The notes beneath the pieces were generated by a model that worked only from the letters and a program-made list of their open reading frames with translations, was not told where the DNA came from and searched no databases. The position numbers were made by a program, and so were the translations under genes. DNA of 64,000 nucleotides, from contig NZ_LMSD01000004.1 in NCBI RefSeq assembly GCF_001428045.1, positions 124,001 through 188,000 of the forward strand, written 5' to 3'. Shown here in pieces: positions 33,648 to 42,704 of this stretch. Source of the stretch: Paenibacillus sp. Soil750. Its GTDB lineage: Bacteria; Bacillota; Bacilli; Paenibacillales; NBRC-103111. How positions within the stretch are numbered: position 1 is the stretch's first letter; each line of letters begins with the position of its first letter.

Positions 33648-35387
33648 TTAGTGCATTTTATATGTATTAATCACGTCTTGTAGGTCTTGGGCAATGCTTG
33701 CGAGCATCTGGGAAGATGACGTAACCTCCTGTGAGGAAGCCAGCTGCTCTTCCGTCGCCCCAGCTACACTCTGCGACAACTCCGAGGTGATCTTCGCTAC
33801 GTGCTCCATGTTGGTGACCGTTGCGGCGACTTGCTGCGAGCTTGCCGCCATTTGCTGGGCAGCCGCTGCTGTTTCCTGAATCTTGGAAGCCACTTCGTCT
33901 GCGGAGCGAACAATGGCTTGGAAGCTCAGTTCCGTGCGATCGACGGATTGAAGTCCTTTCTGCACCTCAACCAGTCCAGCATCCATCGCTTTAACTGCTT
34001 CTTGTGTATCCTTTTGAATGTTGGTAACCACACCTCTGATCGCACCAACCGACTCCCCTGTTTGCGTAGCTAGCTTGCGAACCTCTTCTGCAACAACCGC
34101 GAAGCCTTTACCAGCTTCACCAGCACGAGCCGCTTCAATGGCTGCATTCAAGGCAAGGAGGTTCGTCTGCGTCGCAATTTCGCCGATCATTTGCGATACT
34201 TTACCGATGTTCTGAGAGTGCTCGGCCAACTGGAGAATCGTCTGATTCGCCTGTGTAACCGCACTGCTTAAAGCGTTCATACTCATCGTTACATGTTGAA
34301 CATCCGCTTGACCTTTGCGTGCTTGCTCAGATGCATGGACCGACAGATCGGAAACGTCTGACGTCGTTTCAGCAATGCGCTGTACGCCAATCGTGATTTC
34401 GTCCATTGCACGAGCACATTCCAGCGCGTTGATGCGCTGTGTTTCTGCTTCTGTGGCAATGGTCTGAATATCCACAGCGACATGCTGGGAGGCTTCGCTG
34501 TTTTGCTCCGAACTCGCATACAACTGCTCAGAAGAGGAGGCCACGGCACTGGACGATTCCTGCATACGAGCCATGACGTCGCGCATTTGACGTATCATCC
34601 CATTTACCGCCTGAACGAGGACGCCAATTTCGTCTTTATTACTAAAACGTAGCTCCGAAGCCGTCAGATCCCCTTCTGCCATACGAACCAGCACATGAGA
34701 TGCGGCAATAACGGGTCTCGTAATGTTACGGACAATCACCCATGTAATCGCAACGGATAACAATATTGCGACGATCAATAGACTAATACCGCTTATGATG
34801 CTGCTGCGATACGCCGCTGCATTCTTTTCCACACTTTCATCTGCGCCTTGTTGGTTGAAGGCAACCATTTTGCGACTTATCGTTTGTACAAAATTATAGC
34901 TTTGTGTTAGCTCGTCATAGAGCCTAATTAGTTCAATCTCGTCTGTTGCCTTACTGTACTTGAGGTAATTGCTTTTTAGATTGCCCCATTGTTCTAGAAT
35001 CATGTTGTAATTTTTCTCATCTTCTTCATCAGCTAGCGAGTTGCCGTAGCTGTTTATCGCCTTGTCACCTTTACTAATCGTCGCTTGAATGTCACGCGTT
35101 AACTCTAGCTTCACTGAGGCATCCTTCTGATTATTAACACCTACTAAATCCTTCGCAAAATGCTCCGTCAAATAACTGAATTCCTGAATCAGCTGAGTTC
35201 CGACCATCCAATTCTGAGCAATCTCCGTCATATCCTGCTTCATATTTTTCATCCTTACCATATCGGTAAGACCCAAAATACCCATAAACAGTAGAACAAC
35301 TGCAAAGGAACCAATAAGTTTTTGCTTCAAATTCATTTTTAACTGTGTACGTCTCATCCACTCTTCTAATCTAGCTGTCGCTTGCAT
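33648..35387 (-). CDS. Methyl-accepting chemotaxis protein with four-helix-bundle sensor
   Basis: 579 residues. TM1 is near residue 25-45, an extracellular helical domain of about 150 residues follows (4HB_MCP type), then TM2 near 195-215 and a HAMP domain (about 215-270). The MCP signalling domain has the tip [37 protein letters not shown] (centre near residue 400). It transmits ligand binding to CheA/CheW. It is a stand-alone gene with no che genes near. A SigD-like promoter candidate lies about 60 bp upstream. Confidence 0.92.
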   Translation of the reverse strand: MQATARLEEWMRRTQLKMNLKQKLIGSFAVVLLFMGILGLTDMVRMKNMKQDMTEIAQNWMVGTQLIQEFSYLTEHFAKDLVGVNNQKDASVKLELTRDIQATISKGDKAINSYGNSLADEEDEKNYNMILEQWGNLKSNYLKYSKATDEIELIRLYDELTQSYNFVQTISRKMVAFNQQGADESVEKNAAAYRSSIISGISLLIVAILLSVAITWVIVRNITRPVIAASHVLVRMAEGDLTASELRFSNKDEIGVLVQAVNGMIRQMRDVMARMQESSSAVASSSEQLYASSEQNSEASQHVAVDIQTIATEAETQRINALECARAMDEITIGVQRIAETTSDVSDLSVHASEQARKGQADVQHVTMSMNALSSAVTQANQTILQLAEHSQNIGKVSQMIGEIATQTNLLALNAAIEAARAGEAGKGFAVVAEEVRKLATQTGESVGAIRGVVTNIQKDTQEAVKAMDAGLVEVQKGLQSVDRTELSFQAIVRSADEVASKIQETAAAAQQMAASSQQVAATVTNMEHVAKITSELSQSVAGATEEQLASSQEVTSSSQMLASIAQDLQDVINTYKMH

Positions 35388-35444
35388 CTAAATCCTCCGA
35401 AATTTCAATTTATTAGCATTCTCTCTCTTTATCCCAAGCCTATC

Positions 35445-35471
35445 TTATCGGAAAAATGTAAGGAGAATTCA
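35445..35471 (-). promoter_or_regulatory. Possible SigD-type promoter of the chemoreceptor gene
   Basis: On the minus strand TGAA, a 15-bp spacer and TCCGATAA approximate the SigD consensus (TAAA, N15, GCCGATAA), with one mismatch in each box. It lies about 60 bp upstream of the chemoreceptor start, as expected for a motility-regulon gene. Confidence 0.45.
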
Positions 35472-35602
35472 ATAGAAACTATTAACTCAGTATGAGTTTA
35501 GCTAACATTTTCCATTTATAAAACATTCAAGTTGTCCACATAGACCCCTTCTTTTTCCAGAGGGTTGTACATAGAAATGGAGAGAGACACCCTCGAAAGG
35601 AT

Positions 35603-36274
35603 GTGCGTCCCACTATGGAGATGCAGCACTTGCTATCTAATCAAATGGAGCTATTTCTGCAATATGGACTAGCTATTTTCTGGACGATCACCTATATCCT
35701 CATCATTATCCAAGGGTTCAAGGATCGCGCCTGCGGCATGCCGCTACCAGCTATTTGCGCTAACATTACGTGGGAGTTTCTCTTCGCCTTCGTGATGCCT
35801 TTCCACCCGCTGCAGATGATTGTTTCGCTCGTCTGGCTTCTTCTGGACTGTGTCATCTTGTTCCAAGCTGTCTACTTTGCCAAACCCAAATATCCACCAC
35901 GTTTACTCTTGCCTGCTATCTTTTCCTTACTTGTCATAGCCTTGCTGCTCCATGTCGGCATGATCGTTGAATTTCATGATCAAGAGGGAAAATATACAGC
36001 CTTTGGCATCAATTTGATGATGTCGATTCTGTTTATCCAGCTTCCTTTTAAACAAGGGCTCAAAGGCCAGACCATCTACATCGCCTATTACAAAATGATT
36101 GGCACCTTGTGCGCGTCCGTGCTCTGCTACTCGTTGTACCCGGATTCATTCTTACTATTGCTGCTGTGTCTACTGACCACGATAGCGGACATTGTATACA
36201 TCGTGATGATTCATAGAGCTTTGCACATGACGAAAGCATCGAATGCCCAGCTCGTACCTACCTTGCGCGCCTAG
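35603..36274 (+). CDS. Transmembrane terpene cyclase-like membrane protein
   Basis: About 223 residues with seven predicted hydrophobic helices. The stretch RACGMPLPAICANITWEFLFAFVMP, with a Trp-Glu pair at residues 57-58, and VWLLLDCVILFQAVYFAKPKYPP match the pattern of small polytopic terpene cyclases (Pyr4/PaxB type) and bacterial relatives. In those, a Glu of the WE motif acts in proton-initiated cyclisation of an epoxide. Only the Glu and one Asp (82) are apparent here, so activity is inferred. It is monocistronic: no prenyltransferase or epoxidase gene is adjacent. The start could also be the ATG at 35615. Confidence 0.7.
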   Translation: MRPTMEMQHLLSNQMELFLQYGLAIFWTITYILIIIQGFKDRACGMPLPAICANITWEFLFAFVMPFHPLQMIVSLVWLLLDCVILFQAVYFAKPKYPPRLLLPAIFSLLVIALLLHVGMIVEFHDQEGKYTAFGINLMMSILFIQLPFKQGLKGQTIYIAYYKMIGTLCASVLCYSLYPDSFLLLLLCLLTTIADIVYIVMIHRALHMTKASNAQLVPTLRA

Positions 36275-36275
36275 C

Positions 36276-36305
36276 AAAAAAGACACCTCGACAAGGTGTC
36301 TTTTT
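36276..36305. terminator. Bidirectional terminator, terpene-cyclase-like and CocE genes
   Basis: AAAAAAGACACC and GGTGTCTTTTT form the stem around TCGACA. It serves the two convergent transcripts. Confidence 0.85.
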
Positions 36306-36315
36306 CTTCCCATGC

Positions 36316-38451
36316 CTACCCCAAAATCGGCAGCTTCACATGGCTCGGATACGCCTCCGAGTGATAAATCTTCTGCGTCACCACAACCGGCTGCGGATCC
36401 TCATACGGATTCAAGCCGGTATTCGTGTTCGGGAACGCGATCATTTTACTAGACGAAGTCACTGTAAATCGTAAGCGGTGCCCGACAGGGAAGGTATGCG
36501 CGATATTTTGCATAAATATCGCATATTTCTCGACCTGCCCCGGCGTCAGCAGTTTCGGCACATCCAAACCGCCACGGTATTTCGCGCGCACGATGTAGTT
36601 GGACAGCTTGATGGAGTTCCCCTTCGGGTCCACATCGCTTAAGGTCACAACCCAATCCGTGTCCACTCCGCTGCTCGACGCGTACAGCTCGCAAGACAGC
36701 TCGCCCGCCACGGTCACGGCCTCCGTCAACACCTCGCTCGTGTACACGAGGATGTCGCTGCGCAGCTCATGCTTCCGCATGTTCTCCGGCTCACGCTCGC
36801 CGCTATCCGCCACGGGCTCCTCCGGATTGTACACGAACGTGTCCGACTCGCCATCCCCGTGCGCACCGCTGCCGAGCGTCAGCGAGCCATCCCCAAGGCT
36901 GGAGTTGGCTCGCCCGCCGCTGCCCAAGAACCACTTCGTCGCCGTCGCCTCGCTTGGCGTCCAATCATCGGAGGTCCGCCACTCGTTGGTGCCGACCACA
37001 TAATAACTAGCGCGCGGCTCCTGCTCGATGCCATTGGCAATGCCCTTCAAAAACCGATCAAACCAGCGCAGCACGTTCACATCGTAGTTGTACACAACGG
37101 CATCGTTGCCGAAGCTCGTGTCGAGCAGGTCACGTGCGCGGTTTGGGCCGTGTTCCCACGGGCCGAGCCAGATTTTGCGGTTAGGCACATCATGCTTGGT
37201 GAGCATCCGCCATGTCTCCGAAACGCCCGCACTATCGCCATCGTACCAGCCCGAGATGACGAACATCGGGGCCTTCACGTGCTCTCCGCGCTCGCTATAT
37301 GTACAATTGCGCCAGAAATCATCATAGTCCGGATGCTCGCTCCAAATATCCCACGGACCTGAAGCCTTACCGATCATCTGCTGCGGAATCTCGCGAATCG
37401 GCCTCGCATCAACAGCCTTCTCAGGGCTGACCGTCCGCCCCCCGAAGATATCAAAATCCGTCCGCGTCCCCACCGACTGCGCCAACGTCCAGCACAGCAA
37501 AGGCCACGAACACACGGTGCCGCCCTTGCGCACCGTATCTACGAACGGCGAACCGACGTTCACTTCGTTCACGACGGCCTTCAAGTTCGGGTGCCCGCTC
37601 GTCGCTGCGGCTGTGACTACGTAGCCGAGGTACGAAGCGCCCCACATGCCAACGTTACCATCGGACCAGCCCTGCGCCACGATCCAATCGATCGTATCCG
37701 CGCTATCGTCACGCTCATAAAAGAACGGCACGAGTTCGCCTTCGGAATCGGCACGGCCGCGAACGTCCTGATTGACGACGGCGTAACCTTTGTTCGCCCA
37801 CCGTTTAAAAAACGTCTTCCGCATATTACGGTCATAGCACGTGCGAATCAGAATCGTCGGCAGCTTCGTTCCTGGTGCCACGCCCTCCGGTAGATACACA
37901 TCCGTTGCCAAACGCACGCCATCGCGCATCGGTACTAAATCAGCCCCATGGTCATCCACGCCAAACTTCGGTTTAGACAGTAGCGGATCTGCATACTCCA
38001 CAAGCGGTGTCACCGCCTCATAACCGTCCACGACCAGCACTTCCATGCCATAGCGGTTCGGGGCCACGAATGCGACAACACAGCCGTCCACAGTCACGAT
38101 ATCAAGCGCGGTATCCTTACGCAAAGCCCAGACCTGCGCAACGACCTCTCTACCCGCTACTTCACCCGTGTACTGGATATGCTTCTGATACAGCTCACCA
38201 TTCCCCAGCGTAACAGAGTCTCCCTGCCACTCCGCACCCGCATAATGGGACTGATTCACACTAATTTTGTGCAAAGGAATGATATAGCCAGCTTGCTCTG
38301 AAAGCACATTTTCCTGCATCTGCGTACGCCGACGTGAATCCACTTTGGCATGCATGATCGCGCTATCTGTAAAACGAATCGCCCCTTCATATACGCCAGC
38401 CGCATACATCTTATAGTTGCTCGTCCATCGCTCTCTCGTCATCTCCGCCAC
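36316..38451 (-). CDS. CocE/NonD family hydrolase with long N-terminal extension
   Basis: 711 residues. The X-Pro dipeptidyl-peptidase/cocaine-esterase fold begins near residue 172 (LVPMRDGVRLATDVYLPEG). The nucleophile is in GMWGASYLGY (Ser273). The C-terminal jelly-roll that covers the active site is present (FTVTSSSKMIAFPNT). The first 170 residues are not part of the usual CocE family; they look beta-rich and could be an additional domain. It should hydrolyse an ester or amide of a small acyl compound. It is the last gene of a unit with the M19 dipeptidase, only 3 bp apart. Confidence 0.87.
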   Translation of the reverse strand: MAEMTRERWTSNYKMYAAGVYEGAIRFTDSAIMHAKVDSRRRTQMQENVLSEQAGYIIPLHKISVNQSHYAGAEWQGDSVTLGNGELYQKHIQYTGEVAGREVVAQVWALRKDTALDIVTVDGCVVAFVAPNRYGMEVLVVDGYEAVTPLVEYADPLLSKPKFGVDDHGADLVPMRDGVRLATDVYLPEGVAPGTKLPTILIRTCYDRNMRKTFFKRWANKGYAVVNQDVRGRADSEGELVPFFYERDDSADTIDWIVAQGWSDGNVGMWGASYLGYVVTAAATSGHPNLKAVVNEVNVGSPFVDTVRKGGTVCSWPLLCWTLAQSVGTRTDFDIFGGRTVSPEKAVDARPIREIPQQMIGKASGPWDIWSEHPDYDDFWRNCTYSERGEHVKAPMFVISGWYDGDSAGVSETWRMLTKHDVPNRKIWLGPWEHGPNRARDLLDTSFGNDAVVYNYDVNVLRWFDRFLKGIANGIEQEPRASYYVVGTNEWRTSDDWTPSEATATKWFLGSGGRANSSLGDGSLTLGSGAHGDGESDTFVYNPEEPVADSGEREPENMRKHELRSDILVYTSEVLTEAVTVAGELSCELYASSSGVDTDWVVTLSDVDPKGNSIKLSNYIVRAKYRGGLDVPKLLTPGQVEKYAIFMQNIAHTFPVGHRLRFTVTSSSKMIAFPNTNTGLNPYEDPQPVVVTQKIYHSEAYPSHVKLPILG

Positions 38452-38454
38452 CCC

Positions 38455-39615
38455 CTACCCGCACACCGCTTCAAACACGCGCAGCCAATTTCCACCCATC
38501 ATTTTCCGAACATCCTCATCCGAGTAACCTCTGGCCACCAAGCCACGGGTAAAATTAATAAAATAGCTATATGTCTCAAGCCCCTTCACCGTTTCCGTCG
38601 AGGGTCCATCCCCTTTGGCAAACCCAATGCGAGGCGCAATATGCTCTTTAAAATACACCAACGACCACGCCACATCGCTCATTGGCCAGTCTGTACCAAT
38701 CCCGACATGGTCCACGCCGACTAGTCGGACGAGATAGTCCATATGATCGAGCACATGCTCAATCGTCGTATCATTCGGATCCCCGTGGACAAACCACGGC
38801 ATGGCGAACACGCCAATGACGCCGCCCGTTGCGGCAATGGCTTGGAATTCCTCATCGCTTTTGCAGCGCTTATGATTGTAAATCGCTTCAACACCCGTGT
38901 GCGAAGCAATCACTGGCGCTGTTGAAAGTCGGCACGCGTCTAGTGTCGTTTGTTTGCCGCAATGACTCGTGTCTACGATGATGCCTAGCTCATTCATTTT
39001 GCTAATAAAACGCATCCCGAACTTGCTCACGCCGCCATTCGCCTCTTCCATACATCCGGACGCAATATAATTCTGATTGTTATAGGTAAGCTGCAGCACT
39101 CTCAGCCCAAAATTGTACATCGCCTCGAGCAGCTCTAGATTCTTGCCTAAGCCGTCGGTTTCCTGAGCGGTTACGATCCCTGCTTTCAGGTTGTTCCGCT
39201 TCGCTGCGCGAATCTGCTCCGCCGTCACAGCTTTTACAAGCCAGTCGTTCGCATCAAATTGTCGCTGAATGTCGCCCATACTGATCAGGATCTTGTCCAC
39301 ACTAGATACATCCAGCTGACGATTCCCTGCCGTGATACCCGAACGGTACCACTCTTCCTTAAACTCGGAGATCTCTCCGCGAGCCGCCATATCGTGAATG
39401 ATTTTGCTCGGCATCGCGCTGTATGTCCATGAATCCTCTTTATACGGCTCACACGCCTCCCGAATGCTCTCGGAAATAGCCTCTGGAATTGCCTTCGGGG
39501 ACAGCGGTCCCTGGAACAAAAGATCGATAATAATCGAGCTCTCATGCAGCTCCCGTGCACGTTCTTCCTGCTCTGGTGTAAGGTTAAATGGATATAGCCC
39601 TTCTGTCGAATTCAT
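38455..39615 (-). CDS. Membrane dipeptidase (peptidase family M19)-like protein
   Basis: 386 residues of renal-dipeptidase fold. Metal-site regions seen are VDTSHCGKQTTLDAC and IASHTGVEAIYNHKRC (the two C-lobe His ligands), and HVGIGTDW near the end. The N-terminal His-x-Asp ligand pair of typical M19 enzymes is not visible; the corresponding place reads SSIIIDLLFQGP with Asp only. M19 enzymes cleave dipeptides, often with a D-residue. It lies between an OCD-family gene (12 bp gap) and CocE, all co-directional. The altered metal site may mean a divergent substrate. Confidence 0.87.
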   Translation of the reverse strand: MNSTEGLYPFNLTPEQEERARELHESSIIIDLLFQGPLSPKAIPEAISESIREACEPYKEDSWTYSAMPSKIIHDMAARGEISEFKEEWYRSGITAGNRQLDVSSVDKILISMGDIQRQFDANDWLVKAVTAEQIRAAKRNNLKAGIVTAQETDGLGKNLELLEAMYNFGLRVLQLTYNNQNYIASGCMEEANGGVSKFGMRFISKMNELGIIVDTSHCGKQTTLDACRLSTAPVIASHTGVEAIYNHKRCKSDEEFQAIAATGGVIGVFAMPWFVHGDPNDTTIEHVLDHMDYLVRLVGVDHVGIGTDWPMSDVAWSLVYFKEHIAPRIGFAKGDGPSTETVKGLETYSYFINFTRGLVARGYSDEDVRKMMGGNWLRVFEAVCG

Positions 39616-39627
39616 CGATGCTCACTC

Positions 39628-40599
39628 CTAGAAGTCAATGTGGGTTCCTTTGTGCGTAAGAATCGCTTCCTTGTAGATGTGGTGCGCTGCTGCGAGGTCC
39701 TCGCAGGCAAGTCCTAATGATTTGAACAGCGTGATGGACGTGGCAGAGCGTCTTCCTTCTTTCGCACCCACTAATAGCTCACCAATTTCAGCTAAAATGT
39801 GATCTTCACTGATGGCTCCCTCCTGCAGAGGGATCAGGTAGTCACCCGCCTCGTTCACGGCGGACTCCGTGCGGTCCACGAACAGCTCAGCCCGGCGCAC
39901 CAGCTCGGAATCGAGCTCGCGGTCTTTGGCTCGGCAGGCGCCGATGGCATTCACATGCGCGCCTTCCTTGATCCACGCGCCCTGCACGATCGGCGTCGTC
40001 GACGCCGTCACCGTGCAGATGATATCCGCATCCACCACGGCCTCCTGTGCGGAGGATGCACACGAGACGAGGACAGCCGGATAGCGGCTTGCCGTCTCGG
40101 CTCTTAATCGCTCGGCATGGGCCGGATTCGGCCCCCATACCTGGATCTTCGTGATCGGGCGCACGAGCAGCATCGCCTCGATGTGCGTGCGGGCTTGCTC
40201 GCCCGTGCCGATCACGGCAAGGGTCGCGGCCTCGGGCTTAGCCAGCAACTTCGTTGCTGCTGCGCTGACCGCTGCGGTTCGGATGGCGGTGATTCGGGTG
40301 CCATCCACAATCGCTTCCAATTGACCGTTGGTCGAATTGAACAGTGAGACAAAACCTTGATGCGAAGATAAGCCTTTTCCATGATTCCCAGGAAAAACGG
40401 TGATCACTTTGGCGCCAACCTTCTCATCTCTTTTTAAATATGTCGGCATCAGCCCCATCACATTGCCGCCTTCCAGCGGGACAACAGATCGTAACGATTG
40501 CACGGCTTGTCCTTTTACCAAATCGGAGAGGACCGTTTCCATGATTTCAATACAGGCTGGCATCGCAAGCAGCTCTTGCACTTCAGTTGACTTGATCAC
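39628..40599 (-). CDS. Ornithine cyclodeaminase/mu-crystallin family protein
   Basis: 323 residues. The family fold is shown by LMPTYLKRDEKVGAKVITVFPGNH, the substrate loop GTRITAIRTAAVSAAATKLLA, and the Rossmann motif VIGTGEQARTHIEA. Members are NAD(P)-dependent ornithine cyclodeaminases, alanine dehydrogenases or ketimine reductases; I cannot choose. The start is GTG at 40599 with AGGTGATG some distance upstream. It heads a three-gene unit with the M19 dipeptidase and CocE-type hydrolase, suggesting breakdown of an unusual dipeptide or acylated amino-acid derivative. No transporter or regulator is adjacent. Confidence 0.88.
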   Translation of the reverse strand: MIKSTEVQELLAMPACIEIMETVLSDLVKGQAVQSLRSVVPLEGGNVMGLMPTYLKRDEKVGAKVITVFPGNHGKGLSSHQGFVSLFNSTNGQLEAIVDGTRITAIRTAAVSAAATKLLAKPEAATLAVIGTGEQARTHIEAMLLVRPITKIQVWGPNPAHAERLRAETASRYPAVLVSCASSAQEAVVDADIICTVTASTTPIVQGAWIKEGAHVNAIGACRAKDRELDSELVRRAELFVDRTESAVNEAGDYLIPLQEGAISEDHILAEIGELLVGAKEGRRSATSITLFKSLGLACEDLAAAHHIYKEAILTHKGTHIDF

Positions 40600-40679
40600 T
40601 AGTATGGGACATCACCTGCTTCTATGTAGTTCTTTTTATTATAGCAAAGTCCGAGAAGATGGGGAAAACTTGTGAATTG

Positions 40680-40703
40680 AAAAAGAGCACCCCAAGGGTG
40701 CTC
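40680..40703 (-). terminator. Terminator of the ccdC-like gene
   Basis: GAGCACCC and GGGTGCTC form the stem. On the minus strand it is followed by a T-run. It uses the GCACCC core found in several terminators of this window. Confidence 0.75.
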
Positions 40704-40719
40704 CTAAACGCATGTATTT

Positions 40720-41211
40720 TTAGCTAGCACTAACCCTCCGGTACTTGAGGAAGCTGCCGATGCGCCACACGCAAATGTACAAATACGCCATAACCATCGT
40801 TAACACAGCAAATTCTGATGGATCCAAGCCTTTGAAATACTGGGATAATATCAATCGGACCGCAATAACGGCAATGATCACATATTTGAAATTAGGGTTA
40901 GGCTTCGAATAGACCAAACCATCCTCACGCTTCTCATACCCTGTATGGTACAGCATAATACTACCAAGCGCTACGCCAAGAACACCTGCACACAGCAACT
41001 CCCAAATAGCTGGTATATGAAAAGGATGATCCGGTATATGGGTCAGTGAGTTAATACTAAGCCCAAACACAATAAGCAGCAGGAAAACGGGAATCAGCAT
41101 GCCTCTTCCTTTATTCCGAATCGGCTTTGCTTTCCCTCGTGTTCTTAGCCAAATGACTAAAATAATTACAACAGCGCCGATTCCATATCCAATAAGTGTT
41201 TCAGCGTTCAT
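40720..41211 (-). CDS. ccdC: CcdC-like membrane protein (DUF1453)
   Basis: 163 residues with four or five hydrophobic segments. It matches the CcdC/DUF1453 pattern: TRGKAKPIRNKGRGMLIPVFLLL near residues 25-45, LLCAGVLGVALGSIMLYHTGYE, and a following NPNFKYVIIAVIAVRLILSQYF. B. subtilis CcdC is encoded beside cytochrome c biogenesis genes but is reportedly not essential for them; its function is unclear. Here it stands alone, separated from both neighbours by terminators. Confidence 0.82.
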   Translation of the reverse strand: MNAETLIGYGIGAVVIILVIWLRTRGKAKPIRNKGRGMLIPVFLLLIVFGLSINSLTHIPDHPFHIPAIWELLCAGVLGVALGSIMLYHTGYEKREDGLVYSKPNPNFKYVIIAVIAVRLILSQYFKGLDPSEFAVLTMVMAYLYICVWRIGSFLKYRRVSAS

Positions 41212-41317
41212 ATTGTAGTGCTCCTTTCGATGACAAGTTCTACAGAAATTATACGGGCACTCCTCCGAATTTACCTCCGTCTAGAGACCGACACAACGAA
41301 ATTGGATAAAAAAAGGG

Positions 41318-41339
41318 AAAAAGCACCCCGCAGGGTGCC
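41318..41339 (-). terminator. Terminator of the ferredoxin/NADP reductase gene
   Basis: On the minus strand GCACCC and GGGTGC form the stem and TTTTT follows. Confidence 0.75.
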
Positions 41340-41370
41340 TGTTTGAGTAGCTGTATGTAGCTTTTCCCGA

Positions 41371-42429
41371 TTACGATTGAAACATTTGCTTCACTAACTC
41401 TTTATTGCGCTTCTTAAAGGCTTGATTATGCGAAGAGACCATCCCGAACTTCTCTGCTGTAGGCTGAATGTACTGTTTGGCTTTATTCACCGCATTCGCC
41501 GCGTCTTGGAAGGCTCCCGCGATCAAATGCACTTTGCCTGGATGATTAAGAATGTCCCCAGCTGCATATAGTCCTGGCACAGAGGATTCACTGTTCGCAT
41601 TACCCGCGATATAGTAATTCTCCGCTCTTGCGATCTCGATTTCACTATTCTCTAGCAAGGTCGTATCACGATCATAGCCATGGTTGATAATCACTTCATC
41701 CACCAACACAGATGAAACCTCTCCCGTTTCATGATTCGTCAGCTCAACCCGTTCAATAGATGCGTCCTCACCAGCAGCAAATAACTTCGAAATTGAGGTA
41801 TTTAAGTGGCAGATCACAGAGCTGTTCTGTAACTGCTTCACTTGGGCCTCATGTCCGGTTAGCTGCTCTTTGCGATAGCTGAGAATGACCTGCTTGGCGA
41901 CAGGCTCCAATTCATTCGCCCAATCGACAGCCGAGTTGCCGCCACCTGAAATAACGACAGTCTTGTTCTTGAAGCGCCCTAGCGACTTCACCGTGTAGTT
42001 CAAATTTGAAACTTCGTAGCGCTCTGCGCCTTCGATCTCCAGCTTTTTCGGGTTAAGGATGCCTGAACCGACAGCGACGATCACGGTTTTGGAGTAATGC
42101 AGTTGACCTGATGTGGTGCGCAGTACGAAGATATCCTCTTCGTTTTTAGCTATTGCTTCCACTTTCTCATTCAGTACAACCTCCGGGCTGAACGTAAGTC
42201 CTTGCTCAACAAGCTGATTGATCAGCTTCGCTCCTGGAGTCGGCGTGACACCGCCTACGTCCCAAATCATTTTTTCGGGGTATACATGTACTTTACCGCC
42301 GAGATGCGGTTGAAATTCAATGATTTTGGTCTTCATTTCACGAAGTCCGCTATAGAAAGCCGAGTACAGACCCGCTGGTCCCCCGCCAATAACCGTTACA
42401 TCAAACAATTCGTTCTGTTCCATGCTCAT
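41371..42429 (-). CDS. Ferredoxin/flavodoxin-NADP+ reductase, TrxR-like (YcgT/YumC type)
   Basis: 352 residues with the thioredoxin-reductase-like fold but no Cys pair. The FAD site is GGGPAGLYSAFYSG, the NADPH site is SGGGNSAVDWANEL, and the C-terminal FAD motif is GLYAAGDI followed by the His-containing HPGKVHLIAGAFQDAANAVN region and a C-terminal extension typical of this FNR class. It passes electrons between NADPH and ferredoxin or flavodoxin. The Fur box upstream fits iron limitation, as described for B. subtilis ycgT. The start is either ATG 42429 or 42423; AAGGAG lies 4 or 10 nt away. Confidence 0.9.
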   Translation of the reverse strand: MSMEQNELFDVTVIGGGPAGLYSAFYSGLREMKTKIIEFQPHLGGKVHVYPEKMIWDVGGVTPTPGAKLINQLVEQGLTFSPEVVLNEKVEAIAKNEEDIFVLRTTSGQLHYSKTVIVAVGSGILNPKKLEIEGAERYEVSNLNYTVKSLGRFKNKTVVISGGGNSAVDWANELEPVAKQVILSYRKEQLTGHEAQVKQLQNSSVICHLNTSISKLFAAGEDASIERVELTNHETGEVSSVLVDEVIINHGYDRDTTLLENSEIEIARAENYYIAGNANSESSVPGLYAAGDILNHPGKVHLIAGAFQDAANAVNKAKQYIQPTAEKFGMVSSHNQAFKKRNKELVKQMFQS

Positions 42430-42456
42430 TTCACTCCTTAACTCACCAATTGCGAT

Positions 42457-42475
42457 TGAGAATCATTATTAATGA
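42457..42475. promoter_or_regulatory. Fur box upstream of the ferredoxin/NADP reductase gene
   Basis: TGAGAATCATTATTAATGA matches the Fur consensus, especially the TGAGAATCATTATT half that recurs at Fur boxes. It is about 30 bp upstream of the reductase start. Confidence 0.75.
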
Positions 42476-42549
42476 ATGATACTGCGTTTTGATGATTTAA
42501 TCAACTGAAAAAATGCTGAACGCATTGCGATGCCATGGGACGGCTGGGG

Positions 42550-42704
42550 ATTCTGGGCTAATGGCTCCGTTTCTCTAGAGTTAGTCGGTTTAGCAGACTA
42601 ATTCTGGATTTTCAGCTCCGTTTCTCCAGAGTTAGTCGGTTTGGCAGACTAATTCTGGGGTTTCAGCTCCGTTTCGCCAGAATTAGTCGGTTTTGCCTAC
42701 ACAG
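42550..42704. repeat. 51-bp tandem array F with dyad units
   Basis: Three dyads start at 42580, 42631 and 42682, exactly 51 bp apart. Left arms are GTTAGTCGG, GTTAGTCGG and ATTAGTCGG; right arms are CAGACTAAT, CAGACTAAT and a degenerate CCTACACAG. The 5-bp loops and the 28-bp linkers (containing CAGCTCCGTTTC) match the unit size of arrays A-E. A partial linker copy precedes at 42550. The last unit overlaps the stop codon of the histidine kinase gene. There is no 62-bp step. Confidence 0.85.
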
